A DNA stretch of 64,000 nt, from positions 97,408 to 161,407 of the forward strand of contig NZ_JAODOO010000011.1 of assembly GCF_025398335.1 (NCBI RefSeq), given 5' to 3'. The notes beneath the pieces were generated by a model. The model was given only the letters and a program-made list of their open reading frames with translations, searched no databases and was not told the origin of the DNA. A program made the translations under genes and the position numbers. The DNA comes from Clostridium sp. CX1 (GTDB lineage Bacteria > Bacillota > Clostridia > Clostridiales > Clostridiaceae). Below, one piece after another: positions 54,724 through 64,000 of the stretch. Position 1 is the stretch's first letter. Each line of letters begins with the position of its first letter.

Positions 54724-54779
54724 TTTGTTTATATACTGTTAATTTTTATTTTTTATCATTCTAGACTGGAGGATATAAG

Positions 54780-56129
54780 ATGAATGCCCATCCAAAAGAA
54801 ATATGGGAAAAGACTCTAAACATAATAAAAGGTGAACTTACAGAAGTAAGTTTTAACACATGGATTAAAAGTATAGATCCTATATCAATAGAAAATGACA
54901 CCGTAAAATTAGGTGTTCCAAATGATTTTACTCGTGGAATACTTAATAGCAGATACAAAGATTTAATAGTTAATGCATTAAAACTTATAACATCAAAGAA
55001 GTATAATGTACAATTTACTATACTTTCTGAAGAAGATGTTGAATCCGATGAACCGAAACAAAAAAAAGAAAGAAAATCTAATATTATAGTTAATGATGAA
55101 ATGTCTACTATGTTGAATCCGAAATATACTTTTAACTCTTTTGTCATTGGCAATAGCAATAGATTTGCCCATGCAGCGTCTTTAGCAGTAGCAGAAGCCC
55201 CTGCAAAGGCTTATAATCCCCTATTCATATATGGTGGAGTTGGTCTTGGAAAAACCCACTTAATGCATGCTATAGGGCATTACATACTAGAAAATAACCC
55301 AAGCTCAAAAGTTATGTATGTTTCCTCTGAGAAATTTACAAATGAGCTGATAAATTCGATTAAGGATGATAAAAATGAGCAATTTAGAAATAAATATAGA
55401 AACATAGATGTTCTATTAATCGATGATGTTCAATTTATTGGTGGTAAAGAAAGAACTCAGGAAGAATTTTTCCATACTTTTAATGCATTACACGAAGCTA
55501 ACAAACAAATAATTCTTTCAAGCGATAGACCACCAAAAGAAATCCCTACTCTTGAAGATAGATTGCGATCTAGATTTGAATGGGGACTTATAGCAGATAT
55601 TCAACCACCAGATTTTGAAACCAGGATGGCTATCCTTAAGAAAAAAGCAGACGTAGAAAACCTAAATATACCGAATGAGGTTATGGTTTATATAGCTACA
55701 AAGATTAAAGCCAATATTAGAGAACTTGAAGGTGCTTTAATAAGAATTGTAGCATTTTCTTCTTTAACTAATAAAGAAATAAGTGTAGATCTAGCTTCAG
55801 AGGCACTAAAAGACATAATATCTAGTAAACAATCTAAACAAGTAACTATTGATTTAATTCAAGATGTAGTTGCAAATTACTTTAGTCTTAAAGTAGATGA
55901 CTTAAAGTCTTCAAGAAGAACTAGAAATATAGCATTCCCAAGACAAATAGCTATGTACCTATGCAGAAAACTCACAGATATGTCTCTTCCTAAGATCGGA
56001 GAGGAGTTTGGCGGAAGAGATCACACTACAGTAATACATGCCTACGAAAAAATATCTGAAAATCTAAAGGTAGATGAAGGTCTACAAAATTCTGTAAGTG
56101 ATCTTACTAAAAGAATAAACCAAAAATAA
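54780..56129 (+). CDS. dnaA: Chromosomal replication initiator DnaA
   Basis: 449 residues. Domain I (about 1-80) starts [29 protein letters not shown], domain II is a short charged linker (about 82-105), domain III is the AAA+ core with [35 protein letters not shown] and RSRFEWGL, and domain IV holds the box-reading motif [22 protein letters not shown] precedes the ATG. DnaA boxes lie on both sides of the gene. Confidence 0.98.
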   Translation: MNAHPKEIWEKTLNIIKGELTEVSFNTWIKSIDPISIENDTVKLGVPNDFTRGILNSRYKDLIVNALKLITSKKYNVQFTILSEEDVESDEPKQKKERKSNIIVNDEMSTMLNPKYTFNSFVIGNSNRFAHAASLAVAEAPAKAYNPLFIYGGVGLGKTHLMHAIGHYILENNPSSKVMYVSSEKFTNELINSIKDDKNEQFRNKYRNIDVLLIDDVQFIGGKERTQEEFFHTFNALHEANKQIILSSDRPPKEIPTLEDRLRSRFEWGLIADIQPPDFETRMAILKKKADVENLNIPNEVMVYIATKIKANIRELEGALIRIVAFSSLTNKEISVDLASEALKDIISSKQSKQVTIDLIQDVVANYFSLKVDDLKSSRRTRNIAFPRQIAMYLCRKLTDMSLPKIGEEFGGRDHTTVIHAYEKISENLKVDEGLQNSVSDLTKRINQK

Positions 56130-56389
56130 ATTATTAACATGTGTTTATATTAGTTATATAATACATTGTGGATAACGAAATATAATCTATTTTGTTTTTA
56201 CTTATGTGGATAAAGTCAATTTTTTATGATTTACTTATCCACAATTATTTTTTCTCAAAATTTAAGTGTATCAACAGCTTTATGGGTTATCCACATAATC
56301 ACAGGCCCTACTACTATTACTACTAATAGTTAATAATTATCTAATCTAATACTATATCAAATTTATTGTGAATAAGGAGGCTACAAATA
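56130..56389. other. oriC, part 2: dnaA-dnaN intergenic region
   Basis: 260 bases. DnaA boxes: TGTGGATAA 56167-56175 and 56205-56213, TTATCCACA 56235-56243 and 56287-56295, TGTGAATAA 56367-56375. The box at 56287 is followed by a degenerate box, a GGCCC cluster and CTA repeats that resemble DnaA-trios. Together with part 1 this makes a bipartite origin, as in Bacillus. Confidence 0.88.
56308..56328 (+). promoter_or_regulatory. DnaA-trio unwinding element (candidate)
   Basis: After the GGCC cluster comes CTA CTA CTA TTA CTA CTA ATA, read 3'-GAT-5' type triplets on the other strand. This is the arrangement of the DnaA-trio unwinding element, placed immediately after a DnaA box and GC cluster. 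Confidence 0.75.
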
Positions 56390-57493
56390 ATGAAGTTCAC
56401 ATGTGAAAAATCAATATTACAAGAAGGTATATCCACAGCCCAAAAAGCTGTTACAGGAAAATCTACAATGCCTATTTTAAATGGAATTTTAATAAAAGCT
56501 AAGAATAATGAAATAACTTTAATTGGTTCAGATATAGATTTAAGTATAGAAACAAAAATAAAAGCTGAAATAATAGAAGAAGGAAATATAGTTATTGATG
56601 CAAGATTATTTGGTGAAATAATTAGAAAGTTACCTAATGATGTAGTCAGCATAAACACAATAGAGAATAATTCTATAGAAATATTATGCCAAAAGTCTAG
56701 ATTTACTCTCATACATATGAATGGAGAAGACTTTCCGTTACTTCCAAGTATTAATGAAAATATGATATTCTCTGTACCTCAAAGAATACTGAGAAATATG
56801 ATAAAAAGTACGATATTTGCAACAGCACAGGATGAAACAAGGCCAATACTTACTGGCGTTTTATTTGAAATCAATAATAATAATTTAAATTTAGTAGCAC
56901 TTGATGGTTATAGATTGGCTGTAAGATCTGAAAATTTAAGTACGGATAATGTCATAAGTGCAGTAATTCCAGGAAAAACTTTAAGTGAAGTATCTAAGAT
57001 ACTAGAAGAAGATGATGAAAATGTAAATATAACATTTACACCTAACCACATATTGTTTAATCTAGGTTACACTAAAATAATATCCAGACTTTTAGAAGGT
57101 GAGTTTATAAGATATAATTCTATAATTCCTGAAGAATATAATCTTAAGGTTATAGCAAAAAGAGGCGATTTATTACATTGCATAGAAAGAGCATCATTAA
57201 TGGCTAAGGATGGTAACACAAACCTTATTAAATTAAGCATGGAAGAAGAAAATATGATTATAACATCTAATTCTCAATTGGGAATGGTAAGAGAAGAATT
57301 AAATATAATTTTGCAAGGTCAGTCTCTTCAAATTGCATTTAATTCTAAATATCTTATAGATGTTTTAAAAATTATGGAAGAAGAAGAGATTGTTATGGAA
57401 TTCTCTAGTAGTGTAAGCCCTTGCGTTATTAGAAACAAAGAAATAAATAATTGTACTTATTTGGTATTACCTGTAAGACTATTAAATAGTTAA
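56390..57493 (+). CDS. dnaN: DNA polymerase III sliding clamp (beta)
   Basis: 367 residues. The three-domain clamp fold is recognisable from MKFTCEKSILQEGISTAQKAVTGKSTMPILNGI and GSDIDLSIETKI, to the C-terminal YLVLPVRLLN. It encircles DNA and tethers the polymerase. AAGGAGG at 56374-56380 precedes the ATG, and a DnaA box overlaps this site by two bases. Confidence 0.97.
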   Translation: MKFTCEKSILQEGISTAQKAVTGKSTMPILNGILIKAKNNEITLIGSDIDLSIETKIKAEIIEEGNIVIDARLFGEIIRKLPNDVVSINTIENNSIEILCQKSRFTLIHMNGEDFPLLPSINENMIFSVPQRILRNMIKSTIFATAQDETRPILTGVLFEINNNNLNLVALDGYRLAVRSENLSTDNVISAVIPGKTLSEVSKILEEDDENVNITFTPNHILFNLGYTKIISRLLEGEFIRYNSIIPEEYNLKVIAKRGDLLHCIERASLMAKDGNTNLIKLSMEEENMIITSNSQLGMVREELNIILQGQSLQIAFNSKYLIDVLKIMEEEEIVMEFSSSVSPCVIRNKEINNCTYLVLPVRLLNS

Positions 57494-57517
57494 ATATAAA
57501 TAAATGGAGATAGAAAG

Positions 57518-57724
57518 ATGAAAGAAATAAAAATAAATACAGATTTTATAAAATTAGACTCATTCTTAAAATGGGTTGGAGCTGTATCATTAGGATCTGA
57601 GGCTAAAATGCTAATTCAAGAAGGTCATGTTAAAGTAAATGGAGAAATTGAAACTAGAAGAGGTAAAAAACTTAAGAGTGGTGACACTATTGATTTTGAT
57701 GGAGAAATATACAGTATCTTGTAG
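57518..57724 (+). CDS. yaaA: S4-domain RNA-binding protein YaaA (RlbA)
   Basis: 68 residues, a small S4 domain: INTDFIKLDSFLKWVGAVSLGSEAKMLIQEGHVKVNGEIETRRGKKLKSGDTI. It is conserved between dnaN and recF; in Bacillus the orthologue is associated with the ribosome or replication control, with no settled function. A GGAGATAG ribosome-binding site precedes the ATG. Confidence 0.9.
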   Translation: MKEIKINTDFIKLDSFLKWVGAVSLGSEAKMLIQEGHVKVNGEIETRRGKKLKSGDTIDFDGEIYSIL

Positions 57725-57750
57725 TTTGCTGAGTAAAGATTTATTGTTAA

Positions 57751-57778
57751 TTGTTAATTAAATATATTGTGATATAAT
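57751..57778 (+). promoter_or_regulatory. Promoter upstream of recF (candidate)
   Basis: TTGTTA (57751-57756), a 16-base spacer and perfect TATAAT (57773-57778) lie 18 bases before the recF ATG, which leaves room for only a short leader. Confidence 0.45.
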
Positions 57779-57795
57779 TATATTTGGGTGTTTTT

Positions 57796-58887
57796 ATGTA
57801 TATTAAGTATTTACAACTTGCTAATTTTAGAAATTACAAAGAGTTAAGTGTCGATTTAAATAAAAGTATAAATGTTTTTATAGGCGATAACGCCCAAGGA
57901 AAAACAAACATTCTAGAAAGTATATATTATTGCAGTATTGGAAAGTCGCCTAGAACAACTAAGGATAAGGAACTTATAAATTGGAATGGAAAAGAGGCTT
58001 ACATAAAAGTATATGTGGCAAAGGAAAGACTTGATAAAAAAATAGAGATAAAAATATTTAAAGAAGGAAAAAAAGGCATTAATGTAAATTCCATTAAGTT
58101 GAATAAAATTTCGGAATTAATTGGTGTTTTTAATGTGGTAATGTTTTCGCCAGAGGACTTAAAAATAGTTAAAGAATCTCCATTATACAGGAGGAAATTT
58201 CTAGATATAGAGTTGTGCAAATTAAGTAAAAAGTATTATTTCAACTTAGTCCAATATAATAAGGCATTAAATGAGAGAAATGCTATATTAAAAAGATGGA
58301 ACGAACATAGCGGAAATATGCTTCAGGTCTATGATGAACAACTCTCTAAGTATGGAGCAGTTATTATCAAATTAAGAGAACAATATGTAAAAAAGCTAAG
58401 CGAAAAGGGTAGAATAATACATAGTGATATAACTACCGGTGCTGAGAATATAGAGTTTAAGTATGTTACGTCCATAAAAAACATGGATAAGGCAGAAGAA
58501 GAACTATTAGAGTTTTTTGCAGCAAATAGGAAAAAAGATATTGAAAAAAGAGTTACTTCTTTAGGACCTCATAGAGATGACTTTGATATAAGTATAAATG
58601 GAGTAGATACAAGAAGCTTTGGTTCACAAGGGCAACAAAGAACATCTGTTTTAACTATTAAGTTTGCCTCTTTGGAAATAATAAAAGATGTTACAGGGGA
58701 ATATCCTGTACTTTTACTTGATGATGTATTATCTGAACTTGATATGAATAGGCAAAAATATATATTAAGTTCTATTAAGAACGTGCAAACTTTTATAACA
58801 TGTACAGGTATTGGAGATATAAAAAGTTATTTAAAGGACGAGGCACAATTATTTATGGTTAAAAATGGAATAGTGAGCAAAGTTTAG
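57796..58887 (+). CDS. recF: DNA replication/repair protein RecF
   Basis: 363 residues from the ATG at 57796 (MYIKYLQLANFRNY), GGGTG upstream; a TTG four codons earlier is less likely. Walker A GDNAQGKTN, the signature FGSQGQQRT and Walker B LLLDDVLSELD identify this SMC-like ATPase. It promotes RecA loading at gaps with RecO and RecR. It lies between yaaA and remB. Confidence 0.96.
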   Translation: MYIKYLQLANFRNYKELSVDLNKSINVFIGDNAQGKTNILESIYYCSIGKSPRTTKDKELINWNGKEAYIKVYVAKERLDKKIEIKIFKEGKKGINVNSIKLNKISELIGVFNVVMFSPEDLKIVKESPLYRRKFLDIELCKLSKKYYFNLVQYNKALNERNAILKRWNEHSGNMLQVYDEQLSKYGAVIIKLREQYVKKLSEKGRIIHSDITTGAENIEFKYVTSIKNMDKAEEELLEFFAANRKKDIEKRVTSLGPHRDDFDISINGVDTRSFGSQGQQRTSVLTIKFASLEIIKDVTGEYPVLLLDDVLSELDMNRQKYILSSIKNVQTFITCTGIGDIKSYLKDEAQLFMVKNGIVSKV

Positions 58888-58908
58888 AGTTTGAAAGGAG
58901 ATTATTTT

Positions 58909-59172
58909 ATGTTCCTACATTTAGGAGAAAATATAGTTGTACCAATAAAAGATATAATCGGTATATTTGATGTTGAAACTTCAATGTATAGTTCTGATAC
59001 TATTCAATTTTTAAGAATGGCAGAAGAGGACGGATTTGTTCAAAGAATTACGAAAGATAAACCTAAATCTTTTATTATCGCCGAAGTTGATAAGAAGAGT
59101 AAGATTTATTTATCGCCTATATCTTCATCCACGTTAAACAAAAGATCAGAAACTTTATACTACGAACTTTAA
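58909..59172 (+). CDS. remB: Extracellular-matrix regulator RemB (YaaB)
   Basis: 87 residues from the ATG at 58909; AAAGGAG precedes it by eight bases. The sequence MFLHLGENIVVPIKDIIGIFDVET matches DUF370/RemB, the homologue of RemA. RemA is a DNA-binding biofilm activator in Bacillus; RemB function is less clear and the C-terminal half here (DKKSKIYLSPISSSTLNKRS) is typical. It is conserved between recF and gyrB. Confidence 0.88.
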   Translation: MFLHLGENIVVPIKDIIGIFDVETSMYSSDTIQFLRMAEEDGFVQRITKDKPKSFIIAEVDKKSKIYLSPISSSTLNKRSETLYYEL

Positions 59173-61101
<1,929 letters not shown>

Positions 61102-61117
61102 TAAAGAGGTGTAATTG

Positions 61118-63595
61118 ATGTTTAATGAAGGAAAGGTTTTACCGATAGAGATAAGCCATGAAATGAAAAAAAGCTATATAGACTATGCCATGAGTGTTAT
61201 CGTAGGTCGTGCATTACCAGATGTAAGAGATGGTTTAAAGCCTGTACATAGAAGAATTCTTTATTCAATGTATCAACTTGGATTAACTCCAGAAAAGGGA
61301 TTTAGAAAGTGCGCAAGAATTGTTGGAGACGTGTTGGGTAAATATCATCCTCATGGAGACACAGCAGTTTATGATGCATTAGTTAGATTAGCACAGGATT
61401 TCTCTATTAGATATACACTTATTAATGGTCATGGAAACTTTGGATCTGTTGATGGTGATAGTGCCGCTGCAATGAGATATACAGAGGCTAAAATGAATAA
61501 AATAACACTGGAAATGTTAAGAGATATTAATAAAAATACAGTAGATTTTGTTCCAAATTTTGATGGAGAAGAACAAGAGCCTTCTGTAGTACCTTCAAGA
61601 TTTCCTAACTTACTTGTTAATGGTTCAGCGGGAATTGCAGTAGGTATGGCTACTAATATACCGCCACATAACTTAACAGAAGTTATAAATGGAATAAATA
61701 TTCTAATTGATAACCCAGAGTGTTCTATTTTAGATCTAATGTCTGAAATTAAGGGACCAGACTTTCCAACTTCAGGAATAATACATGGTACTTCAGGAAT
61801 TAGATCTGCTTATGAAACTGGAAGAGGAAAAGTTGTTGTAAGAGCAAGAGCTGAGATAGAAGAAGAAAAGGGAAGACATAGAATTATCGTAACTGAGATA
61901 CCTTATCAGGTTAATAAAGCAAGATTAATAGAAAATATAGCAGACTTAGTTAAAGACAAAAGAATAGAAGGTATATCAGACTTAAGAGATGAATCAGACA
62001 GAGATGGTATGAGAATAGTAATAGAACTAAAAAGGGATGCAAATCCTAATATAGTACTAAATCAACTTTATAAGCATACTAAGATGCAAGATACGTTTGG
62101 TATCATTATGCTTGCTTTAGTAAATAATGAACCTCAAGTTTTAAATTTAAAACAAGTTCTTGTTCACTATTTAGATTTTCAAAAGGAAGTTATAAGAAGA
62201 AGAACTAAGTTTGATCTAGATAAGGCCCTTGCTCGTGCTCATATCTTAGAAGGGTTAAGAATTGCACTTGATCATATAGACGAAGTTATAAACCTAATAA
62301 GAGCATCAAGAAATACTGAAGAAGCTAGAAATGGACTTATAAGTAAGTTTAACTTATCTGAAAAACAAGCTCAGGCCATACTTGATATGAGATTACAAAG
62401 ACTTACGGGATTAGAAAGAGAAAAAATTGAAGATGAATACAATGAATTGATGAAGAGTGTTACTTATTTTAGAGAAGTTCTAGAAAAAGAAGAGCTAGTA
62501 TTAAAAATAATAAAAGAAGAATTAATGGAAATAAAGATCAAATATGGTGACGAAAGAAAAACAGAGATACAGAAAAATGACAATGAGATTAATATAGAGG
62601 ATTTAATACAAGAACAAGAAGTAGTTATAACCCTTACTCATGCTGGCTACATAAAGAGAATAGCTGCAGATACCTATTCAGCTCAAAAAAGAGGGGGAAA
62701 GGGAATACAGGCAATGGCTACAAAAGAAGATGATTTTGTAGAGCACATGTTTATTACTTCTACTCATAACATTATTTTATTCTTTACCAACAAAGGAAGA
62801 GTCTATAAGTTAAAAGGATATGAAATACCAGAGGCAGGAAGAACTGCAAAGGGAACCAATCTTATAAATTTAATACCTATGGAAGCTGAGGAACGAATAC
62901 AAGCAGTTATAACCTTTAAAGAAGTGGATAAAAATAATTATTTCATAATGGGAACAAAAGAAGGATTAGTAAAGAAGACTCAGGTAAGCCAATATTCTTC
63001 AGCAAGAAAGAATGGTATAAATGCAATAAACCTAAAAGATGGAGATGAACTTATAGGTGTTAGAATGACCACAGGAGAAAGTGAAATAATTATATTCACT
63101 AGAAATGGCTACGCTATAAGATTTAATGAAACAGACGTAAGGCCTATGGGAAGAACCGCCACTGGGGTAAGAGGTATAACCCTAAGAGAAGGGGACATAG
63201 CTGTTACTATGGATATCGTGGAAGAGGATCATGATGTTCTAGTTATAAGTGAAAATGGATTCGGAAAAAGAACACCAGTAACAGAATATACTGCCCATAG
63301 AAGAGGTGGAAAAGGAATAATAACTTATAAGATAACAGAAAAAACAGGTTCTATTGTTGGTGCAAGGGTTGTAAAAGACGGAGACGAGATGATGCTCATC
63401 AACAGTAGTAATGTTGCTATAAGACTTAATGTATCTGATATATCAACAACAAGCAGAAACGCTATGGGTGTTACGTTGATGAAAACAGAAGAGGATGAAA
63501 AAGTTGTAGCTACCGCAAAAATTAACTGTGAAGATGCAGTTGAAGTTGAAGAAATATTAGATAGCGATGTTGAAAATGATATAAATAAACTATAA
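61118..63595 (+). CDS. gyrA: DNA gyrase subunit A
   Basis: 825 residues from the ATG at 61118; an AGAGGTG ribosome-binding site and a nearby TTG precede it. The catalytic Tyr121 lies in [10 protein letters not shown]. The quinolone-resistance region has [19 protein letters not shown], where Thr82 stands at the E. coli Ser83 position and Asp86 at Asp87, as in susceptible clostridia. The C-terminal beta-pinwheel includes the GyrA box QKRGGKGI. A strong terminator follows, ending the dnaA-gyrA cluster. Confidence 0.98.
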   Translation: MFNEGKVLPIEISHEMKKSYIDYAMSVIVGRALPDVRDGLKPVHRRILYSMYQLGLTPEKGFRKCARIVGDVLGKYHPHGDTAVYDALVRLAQDFSIRYTLINGHGNFGSVDGDSAAAMRYTEAKMNKITLEMLRDINKNTVDFVPNFDGEEQEPSVVPSRFPNLLVNGSAGIAVGMATNIPPHNLTEVINGINILIDNPECSILDLMSEIKGPDFPTSGIIHGTSGIRSAYETGRGKVVVRARAEIEEEKGRHRIIVTEIPYQVNKARLIENIADLVKDKRIEGISDLRDESDRDGMRIVIELKRDANPNIVLNQLYKHTKMQDTFGIIMLALVNNEPQVLNLKQVLVHYLDFQKEVIRRRTKFDLDKALARAHILEGLRIALDHIDEVINLIRASRNTEEARNGLISKFNLSEKQAQAILDMRLQRLTGLEREKIEDEYNELMKSVTYFREVLEKEELVLKIIKEELMEIKIKYGDERKTEIQKNDNEINIEDLIQEQEVVITLTHAGYIKRIAADTYSAQKRGGKGIQAMATKEDDFVEHMFITSTHNIILFFTNKGRVYKLKGYEIPEAGRTAKGTNLINLIPMEAEERIQAVITFKEVDKNNYFIMGTKEGLVKKTQVSQYSSARKNGINAINLKDGDELIGVRMTTGESEIIIFTRNGYAIRFNETDVRPMGRTATGVRGITLREGDIAVTMDIVEEDHDVLVISENGFGKRTPVTEYTAHRRGGKGIITYKITEKTGSIVGARVVKDGDEMMLINSSNVAIRLNVSDISTTSRNAMGVTLMKTEEDEKVVATAKINCEDAVEVEEILDSDVENDINKL

Positions 63596-63680
63596 TAATA
63601 ATTCCCTGTTTGTAGGATAAGACTTAAAGTCTGATTAAGACAAATAAGTCTCTTCTAAAGACAGGGAATTATTATTTTTT
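63596..63680 (+). terminator. Terminator of the dnaA-gyrA cluster
   Basis: AATAATTCCCTGT and its complement ACAGGGAATTATT enclose about 50 bases with internal GACTTA/TAAGTC pairings, followed by TTTTTT, directly after gyrA. Confidence 0.85.
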
Positions 63681-63890
63681 ATAATAAAAGGATTGATATA
63701 GCTGATAACAAGTAAAACTATTCCTGGTGTATCAATATATAAAAAATGGAGTAAAGCTTAGATACAAATAGAAATATAATGATAAGTTATATAAAATAAG
63801 TTTGAACTTAATATATATATTTTATTTTTTGATAAAATATGTCTTGTCCTTAGCAAACAGGACAAAGACTTAATTTTACTTAGAAAATTA

Positions 63891-63919
63891 TTGACAAGAT
63901 TAAAATTAAGTTTTAAGAT
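63891..63919 (+). promoter_or_regulatory. Promoter P1 of an operon beyond the window (probably rRNA)
   Basis: Perfect TTGACA (63891-63896), a 17-base spacer and TAAGAT (63914-63919). Confidence 0.7.
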
Positions 63920-63960
63920 GTAAAAGTCATCAAAAACGATGATTAAACCAAAAAATATTA

Positions 63961-63989
63961 TTGACAAGTAATAACTTGTATGGTAATAT
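63961..63989 (+). promoter_or_regulatory. Promoter P2 of an operon beyond the window (probably rRNA)
   Basis: Perfect TTGACA (63961-63966), a 17-base spacer and TAATAT (63984-63989), exactly 70 bases downstream of P1. Confidence 0.75.
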
Positions 63990-64000
63990 TAAAAAAGTTC

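Larger units (their letters stand above)
54184..54779. other. oriC, part 1: rpmH-dnaA intergenic DnaA-box cluster
   Basis: 596 bases. DnaA boxes (TTATnCACA): TGTGGATAA 54415-54423, TGTGAATAA 54468-54476, TTATCCACA 54494-54502 and TGTGTATAA 54517-54525 all match. One-mismatch forms TGTTGATAA occur at 54505-54513 and 54627-54635. The cluster sits in the conserved Firmicute position upstream of dnaA. The stretch 54600-54770 is extremely AT-rich. Confidence 0.85.
63681..64000 (+). other. Gene-free region after gyrA, leading into the next operon
   Basis: AT-rich, 320 bases. It holds only the two tandem promoters and a GTCCT...AGGAC hairpin near 63847-63863. The run of ordered promoters just after gyrA is the usual context of the origin-proximal rRNA operon in clostridia; the operon itself is not in the window. 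Confidence 0.6.

Noticed and set aside
54184..54779. Possible small ORF between rpmH and dnaA
   Set aside because: The region is dense in stops and contains the origin boxes and two promoters; no ribosome-binding site fits any start.

Overview
The window is origin-proximal chromosome of a low-GC, anaerobic, endospore-forming Firmicute, most likely Clostridiaceae (Clostridium sensu lato). Base composition is strongly AT-rich. A hydrogenase maturase fragment (HydF) points to fermentative H2 metabolism. LonC, YtvI and YyaC are sporulation-associated families. The replication-origin gene order rpmH-rnpA-yidD-yidC-jag-mnmE-mnmG-rsmG-noc-parA-parB on one side and dnaA-dnaN-yaaA-recF-remB-gyrB-gyrA on the other is the classical Firmicute arrangement. 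I see no prophage, insertion sequence, CRISPR array or defence island: this is core chromosome.

Layout. 1-5 kb holds mostly plus-strand single genes: the hydF 3' end, a dimeric dUTPase, a small DMT-type membrane protein, a LysR regulator, a subtilisin-like peptidase and a ferritin whose promoter carries two Fur/PerR-type boxes. 5-17 kb is a minus-strand type II fatty-acid cluster that runs from a promoter at about 17.07-17.10 kb through a FabK-like flavoenzyme, fabT, fabH, acpP, fabK, fabD, fabG, fabF, accB, fabZ, accC, accD and accA. Two perfect palindromes lie over the start of that promoter's transcript and are probably the FabT operators. 17-31 kb has an M23 peptidase, a DnaD/DnaC-like primosome pair, two tandem copies of a Glu-Val-Asp-Thr tRNA block, a PPDK regulatory protein, two FAD proteins, an acyl-ACP thioesterase, purA and an orphan hybrid histidine kinase. 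31-38 kb is a minus-strand run: a MazG-like protein, yybS, gdpP, rplI, lonC, dnaB, then a tRNA-Thr. 38-40 kb is rpsF-ssb-rpsR with an S6-type leader, then DUF951 and MscS. 40-45 kb holds a DUF3343 protein divergent from a cysteine-desulfurase-like enzyme, plus ytvI, yyaC, a YkuS-like protein and a DUF4446 protein.

45-64 kb is the origin itself. ParA, ParB, Noc and two perfect parS sites lie left of it. The rpmH-dnaA gap and the dnaA-dnaN gap both carry DnaA boxes, so oriC is bipartite. The dnaA-dnaN gap also has a box, GC cluster and CTA-repeat arrangement matching the DnaA-trio unwinding element described in Bacillus subtilis. Genes left of the origin are mostly minus-strand and genes right of it plus-strand, so most are co-directional with replication. 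The window ends in two tandem consensus promoters after gyrA, which probably drive an rRNA operon lying just outside.

Many start codons were moved inward from the longest open frame because a Shine-Dalgarno sequence fits the inner codon; these choices are noted per gene. No clearly undescribed multi-gene system is visible. The most interesting material is regulatory architecture: twin operators, the origin unwinding element, a terminator that sequesters a ribosome-binding site, and the tRNA block duplication. There are also a few unassigned proteins.
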